DNA from: Hexactinellida sp. DTS-2022
Taxonomy: Eukaryota; Porifera; Hexactinellida
DNA length: 64,000 nt
Assembly: GCA_028753945.1 (NCBI GenBank)
Contig: JAPNXP010000007.1
Span: forward strand, 930,001-994,000
Reading direction: 5' to 3'
Positions 34,512 through 44,263 of this stretch are shown here, in pieces. Each line of letters opens with the position of its first letter. Positions within the stretch are counted from its first letter, which is position 1. The notes under the pieces are model-generated. The model was not told where the DNA came from, searched no databases, and saw only the letters and a list, made by a program, of their open reading frames with translations. Both the position numbers and the translations under genes were made by a program.

Positions 34512-34771
34512 CAGGGCCGTAGCCACCAAAATCAAAGTGGTCAGGTTAATTTGACCAACCTGATAGAGTGGTTAGGTTAATATGACCAAATTTACCGAGT
34601 TGTAAGGTTAATTTGACCAACCTGACCGAGTTGTAAGGTTAATCTGACCAACTTGACCAAGTGGTCAGGTTATTCTGACCAACCTGACCGAGTGGTGCCA
34701 TATTGGGAAATAAATCAACCAGAAGTGGTCAGGTTGAAACCTGACCAACCTGACCAGTGGCTACGGCCCTG
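34512..34771. mobile_element. MITE, 'cagggccgtagccac' family
   Basis: Perfect cagggccgtagccac ends with ctaaa on both sides (5 bp). The interior is six or so diverged copies of a ggtcaggtt/ttgaccaacctgacc unit. A relative lies at 40734-40880. Confidence 0.75.
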
Positions 34772-35068
34772 CTAAATATCACCGCTTATAGCGAAGTTAC
34801 ATACGCCCACAGTATTCACTAAGAAGTTAAGTACGTTCTTAACCCATATTCAAGAAGATTTAAGTTAATATTCAAGTACGTACTTAAGTACGAAACTTAA
34901 ACAACCAGCATATGTTGCTTAAGTTATTATCTACTTATTAATGTTTGCTAAACATGTTTATTTACCCAAACCATTCATTTAGAATAATTCACTATCCCCT
35001 TTCCTCTTAGACAGTTTACAAATATATTTACATATTTTTTGGTACCGATCTTCAATCATATGTAAATA

Positions 35069-35171
35069 TAGTCAACTCCGCTTAATAGAGCCACCGGTTA
35101 ATAGATTTCTCCGCTTAATCGGGTCAAGCAAGCTGGTCCCGAGGTGACACTATTAAGCGGAGTCAACTGTA
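35069..35171. mobile_element. short pogo-like MITE
   Basis: Ends agtcaactccgcttaatag and (complement) cgcttaatag...tcaactgta next to TA; related to 10267-10432. Confidence 0.7.
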
Positions 35172-36314
35172 TTATAATATGCAAGTAATTAAGTAAATAT
35201 TACTGAGTGCTTGTATCTAACAATTTTGTTTCTAAGTCGATAATACTCCCAGTCTCCCTATGCTCTTCTATTAGAGCCAACCAGATTGTTTTACAATAAC
35301 TGACGTTACATTAGCATAATTTTGTTTACAAATATGAATTGACAAATTGTTATCTAAAATTATGATTAGAATACATGTCTCTATAATGTTTTGCTGCCAA
35401 TAGTCCAGTTTCCTCAAATTGAAAGGGTTTATCCAAGTGAGAAATATTGGGAGATGGTCCTCTAACAGAGGCTGTTTCCACAGTACTCCCATGTTATGCA
35501 ATATATGCACAAGCCGTAGCACAAAGTCCGGCCATGGCAGGACCGGTTTTCCAAAAGTCGACCTAACCAATTCGTGCAAAACGAGTGTCTTTAGTGAGGA
35601 TAATATTAGTTTTTTTTACAACTCAGATCTCTGTGAGGAAGCCCATGTAATGAGTCGTTAGCCTATTCAGTTCTCTAAAAAATTTGTGGGGAGCAAGTCA
35701 TCCAGACCCCTTATAGCGAAGTCAACCAAAGCGAATAGCATTAACAAACTGAAGTTTACGTTTTTTGACACTTTTTCCTATCCTTAGAATAATATCACCA
35801 CTTCACCAGTGATTATTCATAAGGATATATAAATAGATTTTACCAAGTCAAATATTCCTAGCTTGTTTGAATCAAGAAATATAGTGCCCCAAGGTGAAAA
35901 CAATTATACTAAAACAGTTCTTACTGCCCAAAGAACTAGGATTTATCTATATAATTGTGGGGGCTTATCCCAATACTTATCCCATTGGGATAAGCTGGTA
36001 AATGGTAGAAATACAGAATATTAGTATCACATTGATTAATCTTATTCAGATTCAGAGCCAAAGACTAAGAATAGTTAATTGTCCCACGAGGGACAATTGT
36101 CTCGTTTCGTTCACAGCCAAGGCATCCTGGACACGCTGGCGCTTGTTTGTCCATATATAAGTAAAAGTAATCTGACAACATTAGTGCCCTCGCTCGTCTG
36201 ATTAGATCATCTGCTGGCTGACTTACTGAGATAATTACGACATCATCCGTATCGAAGTCTTTGTTTAGTGTCGGTACTAAAAAAAACTAAAGTCACATAA
36301 CCAGATTGTTTCTT
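35172..36314. other. intergenic, no firm gene
   Basis: The minus strand around 35380-35580 has a 102-codon frame, and a second overlapping frame with a hydrophobic Ala-rich stretch (AMAGLCATACAYIA). Neither has recognisable domains, so no gene is called. Small palindromes lie at 35975-35995 (cttatcccaatgggataag type) and 36085-36100. Confidence 0.4.
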
Positions 36315-36704
36315 CTACAGGCTCTGCCTTTCGTGGAGAATGCGAATTTTCGATGCTCTAATTCCCAATAGATATTGATTGAAGATATTTTCGAATTCAG
36401 CAGCAATTTCAACCGTTTTAAACCTAGCAGCAAGTTGTTCGGGTTGCTGAATTTCATCTGAGAAGTCGGCAGGTGTGTACCAGTTAATAAATGGTCTCCT
36501 GACTAGTTTGGTTCTTTGTATCCTAATGTCTTGTGTGGTGTAGTGGTTATTGGTTAAACAGAGTTTCTTCACAAGGTTTCTCCTCATCACAATTATATGC
36601 TTGCCAGTCTCGGGATTGAGCAGGATTATAAGTTCGCCTACTCCCCTCTCTTTCCATATTTTGTGTTTAAGAACCGAGAGTTTAGCGCGACGGAAGACAA
36701 ACAG
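36315..36704 (-). CDS. Ran-binding domain exon (RanBP1/RanBP2 type)
   Basis: 129 codons to a TAG. RRAKLSVL then WKERGVGELIILLN, VMRRNLVKKLCLTNNHY, ADFSD and EQLAARFKT, ending AAEFENIF, follow the order of a RanBD: the fold that grips Ran-GTP in nuclear transport. It lacks the first strand of a full domain (about 135 residues), so another small exon may lie upstream. I take an acceptor just before CTG at 36704 (aataagAG, weak), which keeps phase 0 with the exon at 38039-38236. The domain call is strong. Joining it to the Pro/Ser-rich exons is inference. Confidence 0.75.
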   Translation of the reverse strand: MFVFRRAKLSVLKHKIWKERGVGELIILLNPETGKHIIVMRRNLVKKLCLTNNHYTTQDIRIQRTKLVRRPFINWYTPADFSDEIQQPEQLAARFKTVEIAAEFENIFNQYLLGIRASKIRILHERQSL

Positions 36705-38038
36705 CTCTTATTGCAAGCACCTTCAGTTCGGGAGAACAACAGCTGACTCAAATAGCGATCAGTTTCGCAGGAATTGTATGTCATATTATCTTCTTCCGGC
36801 CGACTACTAATGTAATTCCAGGAATAACTAGCATTCCGAAAATAGATAAAGAACTCCTCTCTGGCATAGAAGACGGTCGAATGTTTTCTGAATGAATTAG
36901 GTGCTGCTAGTCGCGTGCGTCCTGGATTTTAAATACAATCTTGCATGACTGTATCGAACTCAGATGCTGCTTTAGTTAAGAAGCGGACTATAAACGTTTT
37001 TAGGTTGGTCTTAATCAGTGTTTGTAAATACGCTCCTAATCCTGGTCTAATCCAATTTTCATACGCCTAAATCGCAAATTAATGTTACGGTGTAGGAGAG
37101 GATTCCAAATTTTCACGCTCCTAAATTCAAATTTTCCAAAAATCATACTCCAAAAGGAGCGTTTCGCGCTCCTGGATAATTCCTTGGTCTTAATTAAGAG
37201 CTGAGGTGAGCATAATAATAACCAATTTTAATCATTTTTATTGAGATTATTTTGAAATTTTCTATGCGTTCTAGTTCATTCGATATGTTCTCAAAATGCG
37301 AAATAAATGCAATTACTAAATAGTAAATATGCACTATTTTGGGGATGTTTATTTCAGAATAATTTGCGGTAAATTCTGTAGAATTGAATAAAATGATTTT
37401 CTAATTCGAAACTGTCTATAAAACGAACTATTGTATGAACAGATATGTCCTTTATTGTACAGTTGTAAACTTGTAAAACTCATATTCCAATAAATATTTG
37501 AATTATGGGATTTTAATATTATAGCTATTTAAATATTTATACAATATACAAACTTTCAATGCAAATTATGTTCAAGTTTCTAGTTCAGGGATTTATCTTA
37601 ATTGGGATGGCAAGCATGAACTAAAGATAACATATTAAATCGAATTTAATAGCATCAATGGATCAGAGCATTGAAATATCAACAAAATATTTACCAGGGG
37701 GGGGCAATGCCCCCCCCTGTGGCGACGTCCCTGATTTCGACTGTATGTGATAAAACATCTTAAATGTTCCATCTACGTAATTTTATCTGATTCTCAAAGA
37801 TGTTTAAGCGGATTTACTTAATTTAAAAACGAACCAAACTCCTCGTATAAATCAGTTCATAATTTGACTTCGGCCACAATAAAATAATAGTAGAAAATTA
37901 ATAACAAATTGCTTAAGATGTATAGTAAGTGAACTGATACGTGAACGAATCCTATAAAGATTAAAGAAATTTCTCCTCACAAATCAAGTGTTGGAGAGGA
38001 AATATTTCGTCACTGTTCGAAGGAGGAATAAGAGGTAC
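36705..38038 (-). other. probable intron with repeat debris
   Basis: Lies between the two putative exons. It contains a hAT right-end fragment (about 37690-37733, ccaggggggggcaatgcc then gtggcgacgtccctg) and Helentron-end scraps near 37210-37300. No other domain seen. Confidence 0.4.
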
Positions 38039-38236
38039 CTGCGGTAATCTAAGGACCCGCGGTTTTCTGGAAATCATATCGTCATAGTCAAATAGCTCTG
38101 TTAGCGAGGTGAAGGTTTCAGGGTCGGGTTCCTTAAACTCGAGTCTCCGCTTGCGAATAATCTTTGGGGTAAGCAAAGGCTTTCTGGGTGTTTTGAAAGC
38201 TTCTGGCGTTTCATTCTGAGATTTAGGTGTCAATTC
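38039..38236 (-). CDS. putative middle exon of the Ran-binding-domain gene
   Basis: 66 codons, phase 0 at both ends: acceptor ataatacag before GAATTG, donor CGCAG|GTACCT. Begins ELTPKSQNETPEAF and contains the basic stretch KIIRKRRLEFKE and an acidic LTELFDYDDM. If the donor is not used, the frame continues to TAA at 37961, which would give a shorter protein without the Ran-binding domain. Confidence 0.55.
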
Positions 38237-38639
38237 CTGTATTATAAAGGGAAATTTAAGTGTTTTCGTCTAATTAGGTGTCATCAGGTCAGTTTGTTTC
38301 TTCGTAGGTCAGTATAGTAGGCCCCCCCAGATTGGAGAGGGCACACACTATACCAAGTTTCTAAATCCCGTAGTAAATACTTACAGTTTGTTTGACGAGT
38401 AGCTTTTCTACGCTTTCAACACAATTTCGACACCGAAATATGGAAATAAGTTGAAACCGGTTTTTCTAACCAATTCTTTGTAGGAAATAAATAAGGAAAA
38501 TCCAATTGTTAAATAAACCGAATGAAAATAAACCAAAATTGGAATTTCTTACACATTTAGAATTAATAGTTAGTTAGGAAAACAGACTAGTTACAAAAAA
38601 CCGGTTTCGGCTGTCTACAGACCTATACGTTATCGTATA

Positions 38640-38983
38640 CAGTGAGTCGGATATAACGAAATAGAGATTTTCCCCAGAGCACTAAAATGCATTTAATATT
38701 ATCCGCTTGTAACGAGTATCCGGATATAAACGAAGGAATTTACAGGTCCCAAGCACTACGTTATACAGTGGAGCCTCCCATAACGGACACTCCAAATAGC
38801 GGACAACCTCTAGATAACGGACAACCCTCGTGGCACGGATTTATTTATTTAGCATATGTCTAATAGAAAAGCAACCTCTAAATAGCGGACAACCTCTAAA
38901 TAACGGACAACGGTTCCGGTCCCAAGGTGCCCGTTGTTCAGAGGCTCTACTATATAACGGAGAAGTATAGTGAGAGTTGACTG
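38640..38983. mobile_element. TA-type MITE interrupted by another (38766-38950)
   Basis: The outer element runs from cagtgagtcggatataacg to tagtgagagttgactg with TA beside each end, and is split by the inner one. It lies in the putative intron between exons 1 and 2. Confidence 0.65.
38766..38950. mobile_element. inner TA-type MITE, 'cagtggagcctcccataac'
   Basis: Starts cagtggagcctcccataacg next to TA, ends gttcagaggctctac next to TA. The phrase ggacaacctctaaata recurs inside. Confidence 0.65.
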
Positions 38984-39021
38984 TATCTAAAATTCTAAAT
39001 ATTGAAACATAGAGATGTTAC

Positions 39022-39438
39022 CTGTGTAAGTGGAGATGTTGTGCACATCCCTTGCTTGGCTAGTGAAGGGGGCGGAGTGCTTAGCTCCTCGCTGTCGCTA
39101 GCTACTCGCCTCTTCCTACTGGGCGGAGATAGCGACACTGAGTCAGAGATTTTCCGCTTAACTATAGGAAGTGGAGGGGGGGCAGGTAGCGGGGACTGAC
39201 TCGCCTGAGATGGCTTAGGCGTGGGGCTAGTTGGAGACTCGACAGGAATGTTAGACTCAGAGCTACAAAGCGGGGGGGAGAGGCGATCTGGGGAATCTCC
39301 GTTATCCGGCACAGGTTGGGAAGGTGCTGGAGACGACGATGGATGGATATAAACTGGTGATTTTGATGTGTGGGAGGGAGAGGTTTGTTCCTCGGGTTCA
39401 GGAATGGGTGTGGAATCATTAGCGGAATTTGATGCCAT
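39022..39438 (-). CDS. putative first exon: Pro/Ser-rich with nuclear-localisation-like motif
   Basis: 139 codons from ATG (39438, context agtgATGG) to a donor CACAG|GTAACA, phase 0, so it would splice in frame to 38236. Low-complexity Ser/Pro/Glu sequence with VKRKISDSVSL and PPSRKRRVASDSEE, which look like a basic nuclear signal with phosphorylatable serines. Together with the 66- and 129-codon exons this would give about 334 residues ending in a Ran-binding domain. It resembles RanBP-type nuclear proteins in layout, but I see no closer match. Confidence 0.55.
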
Positions 39439-39529
39439 CACTATTCTGAAGTATTTATTCGGGTAAAAATAGCATTACTTATATAAAAATATCTTAATTA
39501 AAAATTACACTATATATTATACACTATAC

Positions 39530-39675
39530 CAGCGTTTCCCAACCTATTTTCAAACGCGGACCCCCTATAACAAATATTAAAGACTATGCGGACCCCCTCA
39601 CATTACGCGTAATACAAATCTCGAGATTTTGCGACCCCCTACTGCCGTCCGCGGACCACAGGTTGCAGACCCCTG
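39530..39675. mobile_element. hAT MITE with perfect 8-bp duplication
   Basis: cagcgtttcccaacc at the left, ggttgcagacccctg at the right, cactatac on both sides (39522-39529, 39676-39683). Confidence 0.8.
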
Positions 39676-39715
39676 CACTATACGACTATAGCATTAGTAA
39701 AAGTAAGGAGATTGG

Positions 39716-40211
39716 GTACTGTCACGAAAAATTGGTCCGGTCGGACCAATTTTGGCCTGCCATAAATGGCCTAGCTTGCTAAAATAGGTCCGGCCTAAAC
39801 TTTTTGCTAGATCGCACTAAAGTTGCTATAACAAACCTCCCACTAGTGCGAAATTGTATAGGACAATCAATTATTAAATTGAAAATGTAACTTTTTCTAA
39901 TTGTCTACTATGGTTCAGGGGAAAAAGGAGTCCCTTATAAGTATGAAGGCATGAATAATAGTGAAAAGAATTGGTTTTGTAATTGTGATATATGGAGTTA
40001 CGGTGTAAAGAATCAACTTTGTAATTATGTATTATTGACTATTGTGAAAACATTCGCATCTTATGTATGTCTTGGAATGGCTGCCAAAACTGGTCCGGCG
40101 GGGACCACCTTTGGCCAATGGGGACCGCCGTTGGCGACCAAAGCTAGTCCGACCGGGCCATTTATGGCCGGCCAAAATTGGTCCCGGACCAGTTTTGGCG
40201 TGACAGTACCA
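39716..40211. mobile_element. 'ggtactgtcacg' MITE
   Basis: Ends ggtactgtcacgaaaaattg and cgtgacagtacc. The interior repeats ttggtccgg / ggaccaattttggcc. A partial relative may lie at 60395-60475 (accaattttcc then cgtgacagcac). Confidence 0.65.
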
Positions 40212-40689
40212 AACTAATTCAATATGTTAATTAAATAATGCAAAATTATTATATAAGCATTCCCAACTATACATTGAATTTGATATACTATCCATGGCCT
40301 ACTATATTATACGGCTAGATAAGTCAAGTAGTATTTGCGCCATTTTATTTCCAGGCCAGTGTTTACTTTCTAATTGCTCGTAAAATAAATTACCTATTGC
40401 CATGGAATAAACTAAACTTAGGTTTTCAAATACGCTGGAAAGATCTAAAATACTTTTGAGAATGATTTCTTATCGGATTTAACCACAATGAAGTAATCAA
40501 ATATACATACCCATATATGGCAATGATGTTTATAATTAAATAAATGTTAATTTTTTAGATAATTTGAGAATCTAACTTGGCAGTTTTTATCCTAATGCAT
40601 TTTTCTTGTTAAAAACTAACTACAGTAACAAATTATGTCATTCCTTTCACTCAAATTCTTTTCAACGTCAATGTAAGTAAATAATTATA

Positions 40690-41035
40690 CAGTCAGGTCT
40701 GCTTATTATGAACAAGATTTCGTCTGCTTAATGCAGGGCCGTAGCCACTGGTCAGGTTGGTCAGGTTTCAACCTGACCACTTTTAGTTGGTTGGACAGGT
40801 TAACCTGAACCCTTGGCCCTGTTGGTACTGTATCCAGCTCGGTCTAACCTGACCACTTTTAATTGGTGGATACGGCACTGTAATGTGAAGATTTTTTATT
40901 ATGAACAAACCCTATGGTCCCAATTTAACAACTTACATAGGGATTGTATTAAGTTGAGTTCGCTTATTATAAAGTCTCTCTATTATGAACACAATTTTTG
41001 GTCCCTTGAATGTTCATAATAAAAGAACCTGACTG
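40690..41035. mobile_element. TA-type MITE, 'cagtcaggtctgcttattat'
   Basis: Starts cagtcaggtctgcttattat, ends gttcataataaaagaacctgactg, TA on each side. Interrupted by 40734-40880. Confidence 0.75.
40734..40880. mobile_element. MITE of 'cagggccgtagccac' family, third nesting level
   Basis: Left cagggccgtagccactgg, right the complement of cagtgccgtatccacc. taatg flanks both sides (5 bp), the same duplication length as the 34512 copy. Confidence 0.7.
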
Positions 41036-41466
41036 TACTATTGTTATCAAACCATATGTTTGTATTTTTTTGAAATGTATAGTTAAATTTTAATCTAAGT
41101 CTTAAAAGTGCTGTTTGACGACGTACATGTTGACCATTCAGTTTAATGACCGTTCTTGTGACTTATTTAGCTAATGTCACTGAATCTCTACTTCAATCTC
41201 CACGTCAAATCTCTACTTAATAATTAGTATTAATTTAATAATTACCATAAATGGGTATGTATATTTGATTACGTCATTGTGGTTAAATCTGATGAGAAAT
41301 CATTCTCAAAAGTATTTTAGATGTTTCCAGCGTATTTGATAACCTAAGTTTAGTTTTTCCATGACAATAGGTAATTCATTTCACGAGCAATTGGAAAGTA
41401 AACACTGGCCTGGAAATAAAATGGCAAATACTTGACTTATCTAGCCGTATAATATAGTAGGCCATG

Positions 41467-41663
41467 TACTATCTATCCAATTCCGAAAGAAATTTTGATT
41501 CGGATATTTTTATACCTTTTTGACGTCACTAAAGGTCAAAATCGCCGTCATTCTGTACAAAAAAATCCTCAAGATTTCTGGGTAGCGACTTTTGTATAAC
41601 TCGCATATCTCAAAAAGTATAAGTCGGAGAGAAAAGACTATGCCTTAAAAATGATCCTTTATA
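41467..41663. other. intergenic
   Basis: No gene; nothing recognised. Confidence 0.4.
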
Positions 41664-42372
41664 GTTGTACTGTTGTATGACCATGGGCGCCGAAACTCTC
41701 AAACGCTAGGGGGGGTGTGACGTAATATTCAAATGTTAAAGTTTAAAAAAACAATGCCTATGGGATAAAATCAATGTTGGATGGGCATAATTGTATAGAT
41801 ATATACATCATCAACTGAAATTTACACGAACTCATTATGAAATCAATAATTTCCCATTTTTCTTCCCTGACTTCTCCTCGGCCAGGGGGGGTGACACCCT
41901 CCCTGACCCCCCCACTTTCGGCGCCTATGTGTATGACGGTTTACTTACCATGACGGTTTGCTTACCTCTACTACTATAACAATAATTAACTATGGATACT
42001 TTCAAATCCATGACGGTTTACTTACCATCTTTGCAATGGCTTCACACTATACTTTCTATTACACATCCACACTTATGAGGATTCACATCTCAAATTCTAA
42101 TTGGAAAATGTCATTATGGCCCAAAATATATACTGCTAATATGGAAATTATTAGATGCTATGTTGATGCAATGTCAAATTTTGAAATTAGAATTAGAGTT
42201 TGAGATGTGAATCCTCATAAGTGTGGATGTGTAATAGGAAGTATCAAATGTGAAGCCATTGCAAAGACGGTAAGTAAACCTTCATGGATTGAAAGTATCC
42301 ATGGTTAATTATTGTTATAGTAATAGAGGTAAGTAAACTGTCATGGTAAGTAAACCGTCAAACAACAGTACT
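41664..42372. mobile_element. foldback element, 'gtatgacggtttacttacc'
   Basis: Left arm (tgttgtatgac, then cggtttacttaccatgacgg, on to about 42100) pairs with 42185-42372. The phrase ggtttacttaccat recurs within each arm. The left arm is interrupted by the hAT element 41682-41929. The 81-codon frame inside is repeat sequence. Confidence 0.8.
41682..41929. mobile_element. 248-bp hAT element inside the foldback arm
   Basis: catgggcgccgaaac / tttcggcgcctatg ends and a perfect 8-bp duplication tgtatgac (41674-41681, 41930-41937). Same family as 26552-27215. Confidence 0.85.
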
Positions 42373-42557
42373 ACAAAATTTGCCGTATAGTCCAGCGGCA
42401 TAGCCATAAAATTTCAACAGATTGATCATTTTTTTGATAAAAGCACCAAAATTTGTACACATGTACTTTGATGTTGTGCGAACATTTTTGGATATTGAGG
42501 CAATTGAAAGAGTTTCTATATCGGCCATGACAGCTCGCCAAAGTTAACACGTCCGAT

Positions 42558-42723
42558 CAGGGCCGGATTTAACGTTAGGCTAAGTAGGCTATAGCCTTCG
42601 GGACACTACAGGACCAATGGGCCACTACAGGACCACTACCGACCAATGTCGATAATGTTCGGGCCACTTGTGTGGTTCAGCCTTCAGGCCACTCAAGGGT
42701 AAATCCTGCCCTGCGTCCGATAG
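42558..42723. mobile_element. 166-bp hAT MITE
   Basis: cagggccggatttaac / (complement) caggatttaccc-type ends. Perfect 8-bp duplication cgtccgat (42550-42557, 42724-42731). Confidence 0.85.
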
Positions 42724-42731
42724 TGTTCGCC

Positions 42732-43071
42732 TGACTTGTTTCCCATAAAAACTTGTTCAAATTAAGTTATATCGTCTTTTTATTGTTGAATTCGGTTTCC
42801 AAGTAAAATTCCCGATAATTTGATATATCACATGACCATATTTGGAAGAATTGCTCCATAGCAACGCTGGAATGTACCAGGAATGTGTCAAAAATTCCAT
42901 TCTCCAATTGTGTCCTTATCCAATCGAGTGAGCCCTCTTTCGACTCCACTCAACTACGTGAGTATAATTATATACATACCGACCCTGTAAAACGTGATTT
43001 GATAAAATTATTCGATATTTATGGTAAATCACGGTGAATCAAGAATAATTTTGAAACTTAGCGGGTTTGTT
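42732..43071. other. intergenic
   Basis: No gene supported; ends where the NLR segment duplication begins. Confidence 0.4.
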
Positions 43072-43212
43072 GAGGTATTTTAGAGGTTTGGAGTTTCCGT
43101 TCGCTTGGGACGGGCCTCTGCGAAATTTTCATCTCTCAGGGCCTTCGGGTAAGAGTACTAAGACATGACCTGGTTGCTAAGGAGTATACTGGGATGCACA
43201 ACGATGAGGAAT
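43072..43212 (-). pseudogene. broken copy of the small exon at 60485-60817
   Basis: Matches 60704-60860 closely (cttagcgggtttgttgagg; cagggccttcgggtaag). An 8-bp insertion just after the ATG introduces a stop, and small deletions shift the frame. It marks the 3' edge of the duplicated NLR segment. Confidence 0.6.
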
Positions 43213-43220
43213 AATCTACG

Positions 43221-43345
43221 CAGTGCCCGATTAACCATGAGGCACAGGCCTCAGGCCCCCAGCCTCTAGGGGCTCTATCGGGAGGTATAAGGGGCCCCCA
43301 AATTGAGCTGTGCCTCAGGCCCCCATCTAGCTTAATCGGGCCCTG
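43221..43345. mobile_element. 125-bp hAT MITE
   Basis: cagtgcccgattaac / gcttaatcgggccctg ends, perfect 8-bp duplication aatctacg (43213-43220, 43346-43353). Inserted in the 3' flank of NLR 1 and absent from the NLR 2 copy. Confidence 0.85.
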
Positions 43346-43353
43346 AATCTACG

Positions 43354-43919
43354 TATCTCTATATATAAAGCGCAATTGTTGTCTGTTTGTTTGTGTGTTT
43401 GTCCAGAATTGATTGAAAAGACTACGAGTCCCAGAAAGCTGAAAATTTGTATCTTAGGATAATTTTTGTACTGCGACAATGATCTATTGGTTTTTGAAGA
43501 GAAATATTCACATTTAAAGGTGACAAAATTTGTTAGCCAATTAAATTCGAGGGTTAGTTAGTATGAATTAGCTATACTTCATTTTAATTAGTAAAATATG
43601 TGCATAATAGGAAGATTTTCTGAGGCTGCATTCTGATAGATTGAATATAAATTCATTTAACTAATCAATCATTTGTCTATTTTATTGCATGTTTTTCTTT
43701 TAGTATTATTTGGGTCGAGCTATCGTGCAATTGAAATTTATTGAGCTACAAATATTTGAATTTCCCAAACAAATTACATTGTATAGCATTCTTATTAGGG
43801 GGACTTTATGAGGAATGTATAATTATAAATGATTAGTTTCAAGTTGTAGTAAGGCCGCGCAGCGGCCGTCAATTGAGGCACCCGAACCGTCGCAAAGCGA
43901 CCGAGACCGAAGGGCTCGT
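43354..43919. mobile_element. Helentron-like element in the NLR 1 flank
   Basis: Left tctctatatataaagcgcaa then a GT-rich run and the family phrases gactacgagtcccagaaag and gtactgcgacaatgatctat. At its far end is a reverse-oriented hairpin module (43853-43919). It is absent at the matching place beside NLR 2, so it arrived after that duplication. Confidence 0.55.
43853..43919 (-). repeat. multi-hairpin module
   Basis: Read on the minus strand, it has the first, second and last stems intact (last: ggccgc-gcggcc); the third is degraded (gggtgcct). Confidence 0.65.
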
Positions 43920-44149
43920 AATTCAAATATACAGCACTGTTTGTTGCTTGGTCACGTAACACAAATTCCAAGAAATTAGAGATCCCTAAATAAGTCAAGC
44001 ATTTTGGGCATTTTGTAATACAAGTGATGTTGTCACACATAGGTGCCCTTGGAAGAGTTATGTAATGTTAGAAGACAGGGATAACTAATTAATTATGATA
44101 TTTAATTTGGCAGTCTCTACCAAAATAAATAGGATTATTCATAATAGAC

Positions 44150-44155
44150 TTTATT
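44150..44155 (-). promoter_or_regulatory. candidate polyadenylation signal of NLR 1
   Basis: AATAAA on the minus strand about 110 bp past the stop. Confidence 0.5.
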
Positions 44156-44263
44156 CTAATTTACAACTGTTTCATTGTTATTTCTAAATGTCTATTATTA
44201 CATAGTATTAAATATTAGTACAAAGTCCCAATAAAGTTAGAGGTTAGAGGTTAAAGTTAGAGG

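Larger units (their letters stand above)
40293..41466. mobile_element. 1.2-kb foldback carrying two nested elements
   Basis: Arms about 40293-40527 and 41237-41466 (catggcctactatattatac and complement). The loop contains 40690-41035, which itself contains 40734-40880. The ends resemble those of 16478-17255. Confidence 0.8.

Noticed and set aside
35271-35661. Protein-coding exon on either strand
   Set aside because: Several overlapping frames are open, none carries a domain or clear splice sites, and the most protein-like reading has internal stops.
39002-39419. Other frames over the Pro/Ser-rich exon
   Set aside because: Low-complexity C/G-rich coding sequence opens several frames. Only the chosen one has a start and phase-consistent splice sites.
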